A DNA stretch of 64,000 nucleotides from Streptomyces kanamyceticus (GTDB lineage Bacteria; Actinomycetota; Actinomycetes; Streptomycetales; Streptomycetaceae). A model generated the notes under the pieces. That model was given only the letters and a program-made list of their open reading frames with translations. It was not told the DNA's origin and did no database searches. The stretch spans positions 3,906,001 to 3,970,000 of the forward strand of contig NZ_CP023699.1 in assembly GCF_008704495.1 (NCBI RefSeq), given 5' to 3'. Every line of letters starts with the position of its first letter. The stretch's first letter is position 1. Of the stretch, positions 41,174 to 49,797 are shown in pieces. Both the position numbers and the translations under genes were made by a program.

Positions 41174-42490
41174 TTAACTGTGGAGGGAGTCGAGAGAGGG
41201 GCCGAGGATCCAGCTGGCGATCTCTCGGATCGCGCCTTCACCGCCGGGGACGGTGGTGACCGCGCGGGCCGCGCCGCGCACGACGTCATGGGCGCTGGCG
41301 ACCGCCACGGGCCAGCCCACGAGGGCGAAGCACGGGAGGTCGTTGACGTCGTTGCCGACGTAGAGCACGCGCTCGGGAGCGATGCCCTGCTCCTCGCACC
41401 ACTGCTTCAGTGCGAGGTCTTTCCTGTCGATGCCGTGCAGGACGGGAAGCTTGAGCTTCTTCGCGCGCGCGGCGACGACCGGGTTCTGTTCCGTGGACAG
41501 GATCAGCATGTTCAGGCCGCTCCTGCGGAGGGCCGCGATGCCGAGGCCGTCCCCGCGGTGCACGGAGACGAACTCCCGTCCGTCGGAGTCGATCAGCACC
41601 CTGTCGTCGGTCTGGGTGCCGTCGAAGTCGAGGACGACCGCGTCGATGTCGGCGGCGGTCGGGAGGGCGGCCTCGTCTCCTGGACGGGCCGCGTCGAAGA
41701 GCGGGGCGAGCGCGCGGGCGCGGGCGAGGTCGTGCGGGTCGTCGACCTCCAGGACCCGGGCGGGGTCGGTGCGCACGGGCTCGGTGTGGCCGAAGAAGCG
41801 GTGCTTCTCGGCGCGGAAGCCCGTCGCGTCCATCGCGTAGGCGGCGCCGGTCTCCAGGAGGTCCTGGGGGCGGTCCTGGCGGCGCGGCCGGAAGGACTTG
41901 TCGTGGTTGACGCCGTAACCGCCGCGCGTACGGGTGGAGTTGGCGAGCGTGGCGGTGCCGCCGACGGCGTCCGTGCGCTGCGCGGTGACCTCGGCGGATC
42001 CTTCCGTGGCGTCGTCGGCGGCGTCGCGCCAGATGAAGCCGTGGAAGGGGGCGACGGTGACGGCGGTGTCCGCGCCGTTCTCGACGACCGCGGCGGCCAC
42101 CCCGTCGATGTCCTCGCGGGTGAGGAAGGGGCTGGTGCACTGCACGAGCAGGACGACGTCCACGGCGGCGCCGTGCAGGGCCTCGTGGGCGTCCATGGCG
42201 TGCAGGACGGCGGCCTCGCTGGTCGCGGTGTCACCGGCGATCGCGGCGGGACGCAGGACCACTTCGGCGCCCGCGGCGCGGGCGGCCTCGGCGATCACGT
42301 GGTCGTCGGTGGAGACGACGACGTCGGTGACCAGGCGGGAGGCCCGGCATTCGCGGATGGCTCTGGCCACCAGGGGCACGCCGCCGACCGGGGCGAGGTT
42401 CTTGGCGGGCACGCCCTTGGACCCGCCGCGGGCGGGGATGACGGCGAGGACGCGGCGCACCTGCGTGCCCGCTGGGTCGGGGAGGGACAT
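41174..42490 (-). CDS. CMP-nonulosonate synthetase fused to HAD phosphatase
   Basis: A 438-residue bifunctional protein. The N-terminal half (to about residue 235) is an acylneuraminate cytidylyltransferase: VIPARGGSKGVPAKNLAPVG, STDDHVIAEAA, LLVQCTSPFL. The C-terminal half (from about residue 270) is a KdsC-like HAD phosphatase: VVLDFDGTQTDDRVLID with the nucleophile Asp, LSTEQNP, and VLYVGNDVNDLPCFALVG. It would dephosphorylate a 9-phosphate and activate the free sugar as its CMP derivative. AGGAGCC precedes ATG 42490. It lies between the glycosyltransferase gene (42559) and the synthase gene, in one operon. Similar fused proteins occur in other sialic-acid-type pathways. Confidence 0.93.
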   Translation of the reverse strand: MSLPDPAGTQVRRVLAVIPARGGSKGVPAKNLAPVGGVPLVARAIRECRASRLVTDVVVSTDDHVIAEAARAAGAEVVLRPAAIAGDTATSEAAVLHAMDAHEALHGAAVDVVLLVQCTSPFLTREDIDGVAAAVVENGADTAVTVAPFHGFIWRDAADDATEGSAEVTAQRTDAVGGTATLANSTRTRGGYGVNHDKSFRPRRQDRPQDLLETGAAYAMDATGFRAEKHRFFGHTEPVRTDPARVLEVDDPHDLARARALAPLFDAARPGDEAALPTAADIDAVVLDFDGTQTDDRVLIDSDGREFVSVHRGDGLGIAALRRSGLNMLILSTEQNPVVAARAKKLKLPVLHGIDRKDLALKQWCEEQGIAPERVLYVGNDVNDLPCFALVGWPVAVASAHDVVRGAARAVTTVPGGEGAIREIASWILGPSLDSLHS

Positions 42491-42558
42491 GGCGGCTCCT
42501 GAGGGGTCGGCCGAGGAGGGGTGGTGGGGGGTGACGGCGCCGGTGGTGCCCGCGGGGC

Positions 42559-43950
42559 TCACAGCTCGCCCATCCGCCGGATGACGGGCGCCACGCGCTG
42601 CACTCCGTGGCGGTAGGCGCCGCGGGCCGCGCGGCGCACGATCTGCCGTACGGGACCCGGGTCCTTGTCGGCCGCGGGCGCGCCCGGCAGCGGTGCGCCG
42701 TCCGGGCCGAGGTGGTGGCGGGCGAGGATGGCGGGCAGGTAGCCACGGGCGGTGGTGAGGTCGTAGTACGGCGCCAGGGGCGGGAGTTGACCGGCGGCCG
42801 CGTCGGCGAGCAGCTCGGTGACCCGCTCGCGCGCCCCGTCGAAGGCCCGCTCGTAGCTTCCGTCGGCGGCGACGCCCTGCCTGGCCAGCCACCGCTCGTC
42901 GGGCTCGGGCAGGTCGCCCGCGTCGAGCCCGTCCCAGGAGGTGAGGCAGCCGGAGCCGGTGAAGTGGTGGTTGCCGAGTGCTTCGCGGACCCCGAGGTCG
43001 GTGAGGACGGCGGTGGGGACGCGGCGGTGCAGGGACTCCAGGGCCGCCGTGGAGGAGACGGTGACGAGCAGGTCGGTGCGGTCGAGCACCTCGCCCATGT
43101 GCCCGTAGACGAGGCGGCAGTTGGCGGGCAGCCCGCCCTCGACGCGCTGCGCCAGCTTCTGGTAGGGCAGCTCCTCGATGTGCGTGGTGTGCTCGCCCGG
43201 CCTGCTGCGCAGCTTGAGCAGCACCTCGCGGTCGGGGTGCAGCCTGGCGTGTTCGACCAGGCGGCGCAGGAGGTAGGTGCGCTGGGCCGCGCTCTCGGGC
43301 ACGGAGGGCTGGGCGGCGAAGACGACGGTGTAGGGGTCGTGCTTCTCGTACGGCTCCCCGCCGAGGAACGGCAGTGCGGCTTCCGTCACCGCGGACGCGT
43401 CGGCGCCCACCCCCTCGTACACGGCGCGGAAACGGTCCGCGTCCTGGCGGGAGTTGGCGAGGACGACGTCCGCGCCGTGCCGCAGCAGGAGGCCGTCCGC
43501 GAGCTTCTCGTAGACGACGCCGACGTAGCCGGTGACGACGACGGGCCGATTGCCCGCGCCGCCGGTCAGGCGGGCGTCCTCTATGACCCGGGCGAGACCG
43601 TGCAGGACCGCCTGGACCGCGCCGCCCACCAGGGCGAGCACGATCACGTCGGGCGCGTCGCGCTCCATCTCCCGCAGGAACTCGACGGCGGTGACCTCGC
43701 GCAGCGAGTCCGCGCGCACTCCCACCTCTTCGAGCTGGCGGGGGGTGGGGGTGGCCCGGCCGCGGAGCAGGTAACCACTGAGCCGGTGGCTCTCCGGCCC
43801 ATGCTCGTCGGGCGCATGCCCGTTCGCCCCATGCCCGTTCGGCCGATTGTCCGATACGATGCGGTTCGCGGTGAGAGCGCCCCATTTCCATCGCGTATCG
43901 GAATCGGCGAGCACGGCGACCCGCAGCGGGTTTCGATGACTTCCTTGCAC
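42559..43950 (-). CDS. Putative glycosyltransferase (DUF6716 type)
   Basis: A protein of about 463 residues. It opens VAVLADSDTRWKWGALTANR and has VVTGYVGVVYEKLADGLLLR, VVLANSRQDADRFR, a nucleotide-sugar-like region YTVVFAAQPSVPESAAQRTY, and LVTVSSTAALESL near residue 330. It has the two-Rossmann look of GT-B enzymes and matches what is called DUF6716 putative glycosyltransferase. It is the first gene of the leftward operon for the nonulosonate. The start is uncertain: GTG 43950 (VQGSHRNP) is used; TTG 43989 would add 13 residues. Neither has a good ribosome site. Confidence 0.82.
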   Translation of the reverse strand: MQGSHRNPLRVAVLADSDTRWKWGALTANRIVSDNRPNGHGANGHAPDEHGPESHRLSGYLLRGRATPTPRQLEEVGVRADSLREVTAVEFLREMERDAPDVIVLALVGGAVQAVLHGLARVIEDARLTGGAGNRPVVVTGYVGVVYEKLADGLLLRHGADVVLANSRQDADRFRAVYEGVGADASAVTEAALPFLGGEPYEKHDPYTVVFAAQPSVPESAAQRTYLLRRLVEHARLHPDREVLLKLRSRPGEHTTHIEELPYQKLAQRVEGGLPANCRLVYGHMGEVLDRTDLLVTVSSTAALESLHRRVPTAVLTDLGVREALGNHHFTGSGCLTSWDGLDAGDLPEPDERWLARQGVAADGSYERAFDGARERVTELLADAAAGQLPPLAPYYDLTTARGYLPAILARHHLGPDGAPLPGAPAADKDPGPVRQIVRRAARGAYRHGVQRVAPVIRRMGEL

Positions 43951-44148
43951 GTCCCAGACGCTAGGAAGGCATTTCGATTCGCGGCCCAACTCAGGTGCAA
44001 CAAACGGTTAACAGCATGCCGACGAATGGCGAATCAGCCCCGGAAATGGCCGCCAGGAGGGCTGGTTAACCATTCCGCCACACGTCGTTCACCTGACATC
44101 CCACTGCGGGTCGACCTGAATCACGGGCCGACACCTAACGTCACCCAC

Positions 44149-45126
44149 GTGGTTAAGCTCTCCGTCATCGTGCCGTTCTACAACGTGCAGCAATACGCGC
44201 CCGACACCTTGAAGAGTCTGCGTGCGAACGCGCGTGACGACTTCGAATTCATTCTCGTCGACGACTGTTCGCGCGACGAGACACCGGACATCCTGGAGCG
44301 TGCCGCGCGCGAACTCCCCGGTGCCGTTCATCTCAGACACGAGACGAACGGCGGCCTGGCGACCGCCCGCAACACGGGCCTCGACGCGGCGCGCGGCGAG
44401 TACCTCACCTTCCTGGACGGTGACGACTGGCTCGCCCCGGGCTACTTCGCCCAACTGGTGGCCGCCATCGAGGAATTGGGCTGCGACTTCGTGCGCACCG
44501 ACCATGTGCAGTGCACCGCGCGGGCCCGCACCGTGCACCGCGTGCCGCACGGCAGGCGGGGCGAGGTGCTCAGTCCGCGCGACGTCATCCTGCCCGCCGA
44601 CCGTTCGACATCCGTCGACTACGCCTACGCGTGGGCCGGCATCTACCACCGCAGGCTCGCGGACGCGGGCCTGCTCCACTTCACCGACGGGCTGCGCACC
44701 GCGGAGGACCGGCCCTGGATCTGGCGGCTGCACCGCGAGGCCGAATCCTTCGCCGCGGTGGGCCTTCTCGGCGTGTTCTACCGGCGCGGGGTCGCCTCTT
44801 CGCTCACGCAGATCGGCGACGTACGACAGCTCGATTTCATCAAGGCATTCGACCAGGTGGTGCGGGAAACCGCGGCGGACAGGGACGCGGACGAACTCCT
44901 GCCCAAGGCCGTGCGGACTTACTGTGCGATCATCTCCCACCATTTGGGATCCATCGAAAGGTTCGAGCCATCCGTGGCGCGCAAATTGAAGTCAATGAGT
45001 GCGGCCGCGCTGAAGCGGATGCCGCAGGGCGTTCTCGACGAGGCGCTCGACTCCATGGACATACAACGGGCGACCCGTCTTCGCAGGCTGCGCAGGCGCC
45101 CGGTGTCGGCGGAGGTGGCCGCGTAA
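44149..45126 (+). CDS. Glycosyltransferase family 2
   Basis: A 325-residue GT-A enzyme. KLSVIVPFYNVQQYAPDTLK opens the nucleotide-binding domain; ILVDDCSRDETPDIL, NGGLATARNTGLDAARGEYL and FLDGDDWLAPGYF carry the conserved Asp residues, the last being the DxD-like metal site. The C-terminal 100 residues are helical and basic. GTG 44149 starts right at KLSVIVP, which is normal for the family. It is divergent from the DUF6716 gene across 198 bases and overlaps the next gene by one base (TAATG), so the rightward operon is a coupled set of GT2, polysialyltransferase-like and acyltransferase. Confidence 0.92.
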   Translation: MVKLSVIVPFYNVQQYAPDTLKSLRANARDDFEFILVDDCSRDETPDILERAARELPGAVHLRHETNGGLATARNTGLDAARGEYLTFLDGDDWLAPGYFAQLVAAIEELGCDFVRTDHVQCTARARTVHRVPHGRRGEVLSPRDVILPADRSTSVDYAYAWAGIYHRRLADAGLLHFTDGLRTAEDRPWIWRLHREAESFAAVGLLGVFYRRGVASSLTQIGDVRQLDFIKAFDQVVRETAADRDADELLPKAVRTYCAIISHHLGSIERFEPSVARKLKSMSAAALKRMPQGVLDEALDSMDIQRATRLRRLRRRPVSAEVAA

Positions 45127-46508
45127 TGGCGCAGCCCCGTACGACGTCCGATCCGGCGTCCCGTACGACGCAGATCTTCCTGGCGTCCACGCTGTACGGC
45201 ACCGCGACGCTCGCCGCCGCCCTGGACGCCGACCGCTTCGGCCCGGCCCACCGGCGGATCCTCCTCGTCAGCAACAACGCGGCGACGCCCGAGACGACGA
45301 CGCCGCTGGACGAGATGCCGGGCTTCGAGCGGCTGCGCGGCCGCTTCGACGAGGTGCGCTCCTGGAACGAGGCCATCTCCCCTTTTCACCCGGGTGGCTG
45401 GGCCCCGCGCGGCGACGACGTCGTGCTGTGGGAGCGCTACATCCGGCTGCTCTGGGACCTCGGTGACGACGACGTCGAGCTGGCCGTCGAGTCGATCCAG
45501 GTCAACCCGGCCCTGGCCCTCGCGCAGATCTTCACCGGCGTACCCGTGGACGTGTACGCCGACGGCCTGATGAGCTACGGCCCCACCCGCAACAAGATCG
45601 ACCCGCTGGTCGGCACGCGCGTGCGGCGCCTGCTCCACCTGGACCTGGTGCCGGGCCTGACCCCGCTCCTGCTCACCGAGTTCGACGTGCCCCCCGAGGT
45701 CGTACCGACCGAGACGTTCCTGAAGGTCCTCGGTGAACTGGCCGAGGACGAGGAGGAGTTGCCGGAGATCGAGGCGCCCGCGCTGGTCCTCGGCCAGTAC
45801 CTCTCCGCGCTCTCCATCCTCACCGCGGAGGAAGAGGAGGAGCTGCACATCCGCATGGTGCGCGGCGCCGCCGAACTCGGCCACACCCGCGTGGTGTTCA
45901 AGCCGCACCCCACCGCGCCCGCCCGCTGGTCGCGCTCCCTGGAGAAGGCGGCGCGGACGATGGGCGTCGACCTCACCGTCCTGGACACGCCGGTGCTCGC
46001 CGAGGTGCTCTACCAGCGGATGCGGCCCGCGCTCGTCGTCGGCTGCTTCTCCACCGCCCTGCTCACCGCGTCCGCGCTCTACGATCTGCCCGCCGCCCGC
46101 ACCGGCACCGACCTGCTCCTGGAACGCCTCGCGCCCTACCAGAACAGCAACCGCGTCCCGGTCACCATCGTCGACGCGCTGCTTCCCGAGCTCACCGACC
46201 GCACGGCGGTCACCGAGCAGCGCACGGGCATGGGCGTGGCCGAGCTGACGCAGCTCCTGAAGGCCGTCGGCTTCGCGATGCAGCCGCAGATCTATCCGGG
46301 CCTGCGCCCCGACGCCGAGCGTCATCTCGCCACGCACCTCGACGCCCGCACCTGGCGCTACTTCAAGCGGCGCCGCCTCACCGCGCTCGCCCTGCCCGGC
46401 GCGCTGCCCTCGCAGCTCGCCTTCATCCCGCGCAACGCGACGGTACGCCGGGTCGCCCGCCGGGCCCGCTCGGTGCAGCGCACCATCAAGAGGACCGCGC
46501 TCGGATGA
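45126..46508 (+). CDS. Polysialyltransferase-like protein (GT38 type)
   Basis: A 460-residue protein with the pattern of bacterial polysialyltransferases and related capsule polymerases: QIFLASTLYGTATLAAALDA at the start, VDVYADGLMSYGPTRNKIDP (D/E-D-G-type motif), VVFKPHPTAPARW (HP motif), and VVGCFSTALLTASALYDLPA (the S/T-S/T motif). Such enzymes use CMP-activated sialic-type sugars to extend a polymer. With CMP-Kdn-type sugar made by the opposite operon, it is the best candidate for assembling the teichulosonic-type chain. It overlaps its neighbours by 1 and 4 bases. The C-terminal tail is very basic (RRVARRARSVQRTIKR), suggesting membrane association. Confidence 0.88.
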   Translation: MAQPRTTSDPASRTTQIFLASTLYGTATLAAALDADRFGPAHRRILLVSNNAATPETTTPLDEMPGFERLRGRFDEVRSWNEAISPFHPGGWAPRGDDVVLWERYIRLLWDLGDDDVELAVESIQVNPALALAQIFTGVPVDVYADGLMSYGPTRNKIDPLVGTRVRRLLHLDLVPGLTPLLLTEFDVPPEVVPTETFLKVLGELAEDEEELPEIEAPALVLGQYLSALSILTAEEEEELHIRMVRGAAELGHTRVVFKPHPTAPARWSRSLEKAARTMGVDLTVLDTPVLAEVLYQRMRPALVVGCFSTALLTASALYDLPAARTGTDLLLERLAPYQNSNRVPVTIVDALLPELTDRTAVTEQRTGMGVAELTQLLKAVGFAMQPQIYPGLRPDAERHLATHLDARTWRYFKRRRLTALALPGALPSQLAFIPRNATVRRVARRARSVQRTIKRTALG

Positions 46509-47650
46509 CCGCTCCGGCCCCCATACTCCCGAAGCACGCGCCGGGAGCGGACACCACCTCAGGCACGCCCCCGGCCGCCTCCGCGCCCGCCCGCGCGCGC
46601 CCGCGCCTGCGCGCCCTGGACGGACTGCGGCTGATCGCCGCGCTGATGGTCGCCGCCTACCACTACGGCGGCCGGGACGGCGAGATCGCCCAGGCCTGGG
46701 GGAGCTCCCCCGCCGACCAGTTCCCGACGGCGAGCGAGTGGTTCGCCTACGGCTGCCTCGGCGTCCAGATCTTCTTCGTGATCAGCGGCTTCGTCATCTG
46801 CATGAGCGGCTGGGGCCGCCCGCTGCGCTCCTTCTTCGCCTCCCGGGCCTCGCGCCTGCTGCCCGCCTACTGGGCGGCGATCGTCCTGGTGACGGCGGTC
46901 TTCGCGCTGCCGGTGGTCACCTACGCCGCCGTCTCGCCCAGCGACGCGCTGGTGAACCTCACCATGCTCCAGCAACCGCTGGGCGCCGACCGGGTGTTGG
47001 GCGTGTGCTGGACCCTCTGGGCCGAGCTGCGCTTCTACGCCCTCTTCGCGCTGTGCGTGGTCATGCCGGGCGCGACCCGCGCCCGCGTGGTCCTCTTCTG
47101 CGCGGGCTGGACCCTGGCGGCGGCGATCACCGAGGCCGCGAACGAGCCGCTGCTCGACCTGATCCTGATGCCCGAGTACGCGCCGTTCTTCATCGGCGGC
47201 ATCGGCATCTACCTGCTGCACCGCGACCGCCGCGACGTCACGGCGTGGGGCATCGTCGGGGTGAGCTGGCTGATCGGCCAGCACTACGCGGTCAAGGGCC
47301 TGTGGCACGCGCCGAACCCGGACTTCTTCTCCTACCGCTCCGCGTCCGTGATCATCGCGGTGGTCACGGCGGGCTTCGCCGCGGTGCTCCTGATCGCCCT
47401 CGGCTATCTGCACCGCGCCGACTGGCGCTGGCTGACCGTGGCGGGGGCGCTGACGTACCCCTTCTACCTGGTGCACGAGCACTTGGGCTGGGTGACGGTG
47501 GCCGCGCTGCACCGCAAGCTGGGCCTGCCCTCGTACGCGACGTTCGCCCTGACCGTCGCGGCGATGCTGCTGCTCGCCTGGCTCCTGCACCGCCTCGTGG
47601 AGCAGCGCCTTACCCCGCTGATCCGCACGGCGCTCACCCGGAGCCGGTAG
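46505..47650 (+). CDS. Acyltransferase family membrane protein (Acyltransf_3)
   Basis: A 381-residue integral membrane O-acyltransferase with about ten hydrophobic segments. It opens ARPRLRALDGLRLIAALMVA with the diagnostic LDGLRxxA motif, and has HYGG with the catalytic-type His, FFVISGFVI, and FASRASRLLPAYWAAI with the conserved Arg. It ends with the family's FYLVHEHLG motif. In cell-wall polysaccharide loci such enzymes acetylate sugars. It is coupled to the preceding gene (ATGA). The 3' end overlaps the convergent TetR gene by 17 bases. Confidence 0.92.
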   Translation: MTAPAPILPKHAPGADTTSGTPPAASAPARARPRLRALDGLRLIAALMVAAYHYGGRDGEIAQAWGSSPADQFPTASEWFAYGCLGVQIFFVISGFVICMSGWGRPLRSFFASRASRLLPAYWAAIVLVTAVFALPVVTYAAVSPSDALVNLTMLQQPLGADRVLGVCWTLWAELRFYALFALCVVMPGATRARVVLFCAGWTLAAAITEAANEPLLDLILMPEYAPFFIGGIGIYLLHRDRRDVTAWGIVGVSWLIGQHYAVKGLWHAPNPDFFSYRSASVIIAVVTAGFAAVLLIALGYLHRADWRWLTVAGALTYPFYLVHEHLGWVTVAALHRKLGLPSYATFALTVAAMLLLAWLLHRLVEQRLTPLIRTALTRSR

Positions 47651-48284
47651 CCCCGAGCGTCGCCCCGATGCCCGCGACGACCGCGGCGAGTCCCGCCTGG
47701 AAGCCGCGGTCGTGGTCGCGGAACATCTCCTCGCCCGCGGCCGCGGCCAGCGGGTACGCGGCCAGGCGCGCGGCGCGGGCCGCGAGGTCGTAGCCGCCTT
47801 CGCCGCTGGCGGGGTCGGGGCCCGTGGCCTGCTCCTCGATGACGTACCCGATGGTGTAGCTGTACGCGGTGAACCAGGCGCGCGCGGCCGCCCCTGGCGT
47901 GAAGCCCGCCGCGGTGAGTACCCGCAGATGGGCCTCCATGGGCGCGGCGTACGACGTGTCCGTGAAGTGCGTGCCGCTGTAGACCTTGGCGCCGTCGCGG
48001 TAGCGCAGCAGGTGCGCGCGCAGGCCGCGCATCGAGCCGGTGAGCGCCACCCGCCAGTCGGGGTCGGGAGTGGCAAGGAAGTCCTCGGCCATGCGCCGCA
48101 TCAGTTCGGTCGCCATCTCGTCGAGCAGCGCCTGCTTGTCCTTGAAGTGCCAGTACAGCGCGGGCGCCTTGACGTCCAGGCGCTGGGCGATGGCGCGCAG
48201 GGTCAGCCCTTCGAGTCCGGTCTCGTTCAGCAGGTCCAGCGCGGTGCGCGCCACCAGGGCGCGGTCCAGTTTCGTCGTGGCCAC
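47634..48284 (-). CDS. TetR/AcrR family regulator of the adjacent monooxygenase
   Basis: A 216-residue TetR protein. The helix-turn-helix reads LTLRAIAQRLDVKAPALYWH near residue 27, followed by FKDKQALLDEM. The C-terminal domain is of the TetR_C type of tetracycline repressor relatives (RAHLLRYRDGAKVYSGTHF). It is divergent from an FAD monooxygenase gene, 37 bases apart. Two 15-base perfect palindromes, CTTAAC-N3-GTTAAG, lie in this gap and at the start of the monooxygenase gene. This closely parallels the TetR/TetX-like arrangement, so it probably represses both genes until an aromatic ligand binds. Confidence 0.93.
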   Translation of the reverse strand: MATTKLDRALVARTALDLLNETGLEGLTLRAIAQRLDVKAPALYWHFKDKQALLDEMATELMRRMAEDFLATPDPDWRVALTGSMRGLRAHLLRYRDGAKVYSGTHFTDTSYAAPMEAHLRVLTAAGFTPGAAARAWFTAYSYTIGYVIEEQATGPDPASGEGGYDLAARAARLAAYPLAAAAGEEMFRDHDRGFQAGLAAVVAGIGATLGATGSG

Positions 48285-48292
48285 CTTGACAA

Positions 48293-48342
48293 CTTAACAC
48301 CGTTAAGCCCATGCTCCGGACATGGAACTTAACAACGTTAAG
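48293..48342. promoter_or_regulatory. Paired TetR operators
   Basis: CTTAACACCGTTAAG (48293-48307) and CTTAACAACGTTAAG (48328-48342), each with perfect 6-base arms and a 3-base spacer, 35 bases apart centre to centre. The second lies inside codons 3-7 of the monooxygenase gene. Confidence 0.85.
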
Positions 48343-49779
48343 GAGACGGGTGTCCTCATCGCGGGCGCCGGTCCCACCGGCCTCGCCCTCGCCTGCGACC
48401 TGGCCAGGCGCGGTGTGCCCGCCCTCGTCGTGGAGCGGGCGCCCGCCCTCTTCCCCGGCTCGCGCGGCAAGGGCATCCAGCCCCGCACCATGGAGGTCCT
48501 CGACGACCTCGGGGTGCGCGACGCGGTCCTCGCGGCGGGCGGCCCCTACCCGGTCGGCATGGTGTGGCGCGACGGCGAACGGCGGGGCGAGCGCCGGATG
48601 TTCGACGCGCCGGAGCCGACCGGGGCCGCGCCGTACGCCGGGCCGTGGATGCTCCCCCAGTGGCGCACCCAGGAGATCCTGCTCGCGCGCCTGCGGGAGC
48701 TCGGCGGCGACGTCACGTTCGGCGCGGCGGTCACGGAGCTGACGCAGGACGCGGACGGCGTCACCGTCGGCCTCTCGACGGGCACGGCGGTGCGCGCGGC
48801 GTACTCGGTGGCGGCGGACGGCGGTCGCTCCACCCTGCGCCGGGCGCTCGGCATCGCCATGACCGGCGAGACCGTGGACCCGAACCCGGTCCTGGTCGCG
48901 GACGTCCGCATCCCCGCGCTCGACCGCGACAACTGGCACATGTTCCCGCCCGCCGATGACGGTGACGCCTTCCTGGCGATCTGCCCGCTGCCCGGCATCC
49001 CGGACTTCCAGCTGACCGCGCGGTTCGCGCCGGACACGACGCCCGACCTCTCCCTTGAGGGCGTGCGCGAGGTCGTCGCCGCCCGGACGCACCTGTCCGC
49101 CGACGACGTCACCGAGGTCCGCTGGGCCTCGGACTTCCGCCCGCGCGCGGCCCTTGCCGACCGCTTCCGCGCGGGCCGGGTCTTCCTGGCCGGTGACGCG
49201 GCGCACGTCCACTCCCCCGCGGGCGGCCAAGGCCTGAACACCAGCGTCCAGGACGCCTACAACCTCGGCTGGAAGCTGGGCGCGGTCCTTCGCCGGGGCG
49301 CCCCCGACACCCTGCTCGACACCTACGAGGAGGAGCGGCTGCCCAACGCCGCGCACATGCTCGGCCTCTCCACCCGCATCCACCGGGGCGAGGCCAGGCG
49401 CGGGGCGGCCACCCAGCAGCTCGGCATCGGCTACCACGCCTCGTCACTCGCGGCGGAGACCCGCACGGGCCTGGCCGACGAGGCGCTGCGGGCGGGCGAC
49501 CGCGCCCCCGACGGCCCGGGCGCCTCGGCGGGCGAGCGGCTGTTCGACGCGTTCCGCGGTCCGCACTGGACGCTGCTCGCGGTGGGCACGGACGCGGAAC
49601 TCCCGCCGCTGGACGGCGTGTTGGTCCACACGCACCGCGTCCCCGCGTACGAGCCCTACGGCAAAGGCGTCTTCCTGGTCCGCCCGGACGGATACCTCGG
49701 GTGGGCGGGGGCGGACGCGACGGGGGTGCGGGCGTACCTGAGGACTCACTTCGGGGCGGTTGACCTCAAGTCGACTTGA
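48322..49779 (+). CDS. FAD-dependent aromatic monooxygenase
   Basis: A 485-residue class A flavoprotein hydroxylase (PheA/TetX/RdmE-like). The FAD-binding motif is VLIAGAGPTGLALACDLARR (residues 10-29), the NAD(P)H/FAD DG-type motif is ADGGRSTLRRALGI, and the second FAD motif is GDAAHVHSPAGGQGLNTSVQ with the DA following. The C-terminal 100 residues are the thioredoxin-like domain common in this family. ATG 48322 has no clear ribosome site and the operator covers the first codons; the transcript may be leaderless or nearly so. It is controlled by the divergent TetR. Likely roles are inactivation of an aromatic antibiotic or catabolism of a phenol; the substrate is unknown. Confidence 0.93.
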   Translation: MELNNVKETGVLIAGAGPTGLALACDLARRGVPALVVERAPALFPGSRGKGIQPRTMEVLDDLGVRDAVLAAGGPYPVGMVWRDGERRGERRMFDAPEPTGAAPYAGPWMLPQWRTQEILLARLRELGGDVTFGAAVTELTQDADGVTVGLSTGTAVRAAYSVAADGGRSTLRRALGIAMTGETVDPNPVLVADVRIPALDRDNWHMFPPADDGDAFLAICPLPGIPDFQLTARFAPDTTPDLSLEGVREVVAARTHLSADDVTEVRWASDFRPRAALADRFRAGRVFLAGDAAHVHSPAGGQGLNTSVQDAYNLGWKLGAVLRRGAPDTLLDTYEEERLPNAAHMLGLSTRIHRGEARRGAATQQLGIGYHASSLAAETRTGLADEALRAGDRAPDGPGASAGERLFDAFRGPHWTLLAVGTDAELPPLDGVLVHTHRVPAYEPYGKGVFLVRPDGYLGWAGADATGVRAYLRTHFGAVDLKST

Positions 49780-49790
49780 GGTCCTACCTT
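49760..49790 (+). promoter_or_regulatory. SoxR/MerR-like promoter of the MarR-type gene
   Basis: TTGACC (49760-49765), a 19-base spacer, then TACCTT (49785-49790). The spacer holds most of the perfect 18-base palindrome CCTCAAGTCGACTTGAGG (49764-49781). The 19-base spacing is the hallmark of MerR/SoxR-activated promoters. The predicted start lies at the ATG of the next gene (49798), implying a leaderless transcript. The palindrome also covers the monooxygenase stop codon. Confidence 0.72.
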
Positions 49791-49797
49791 CGTGGCC

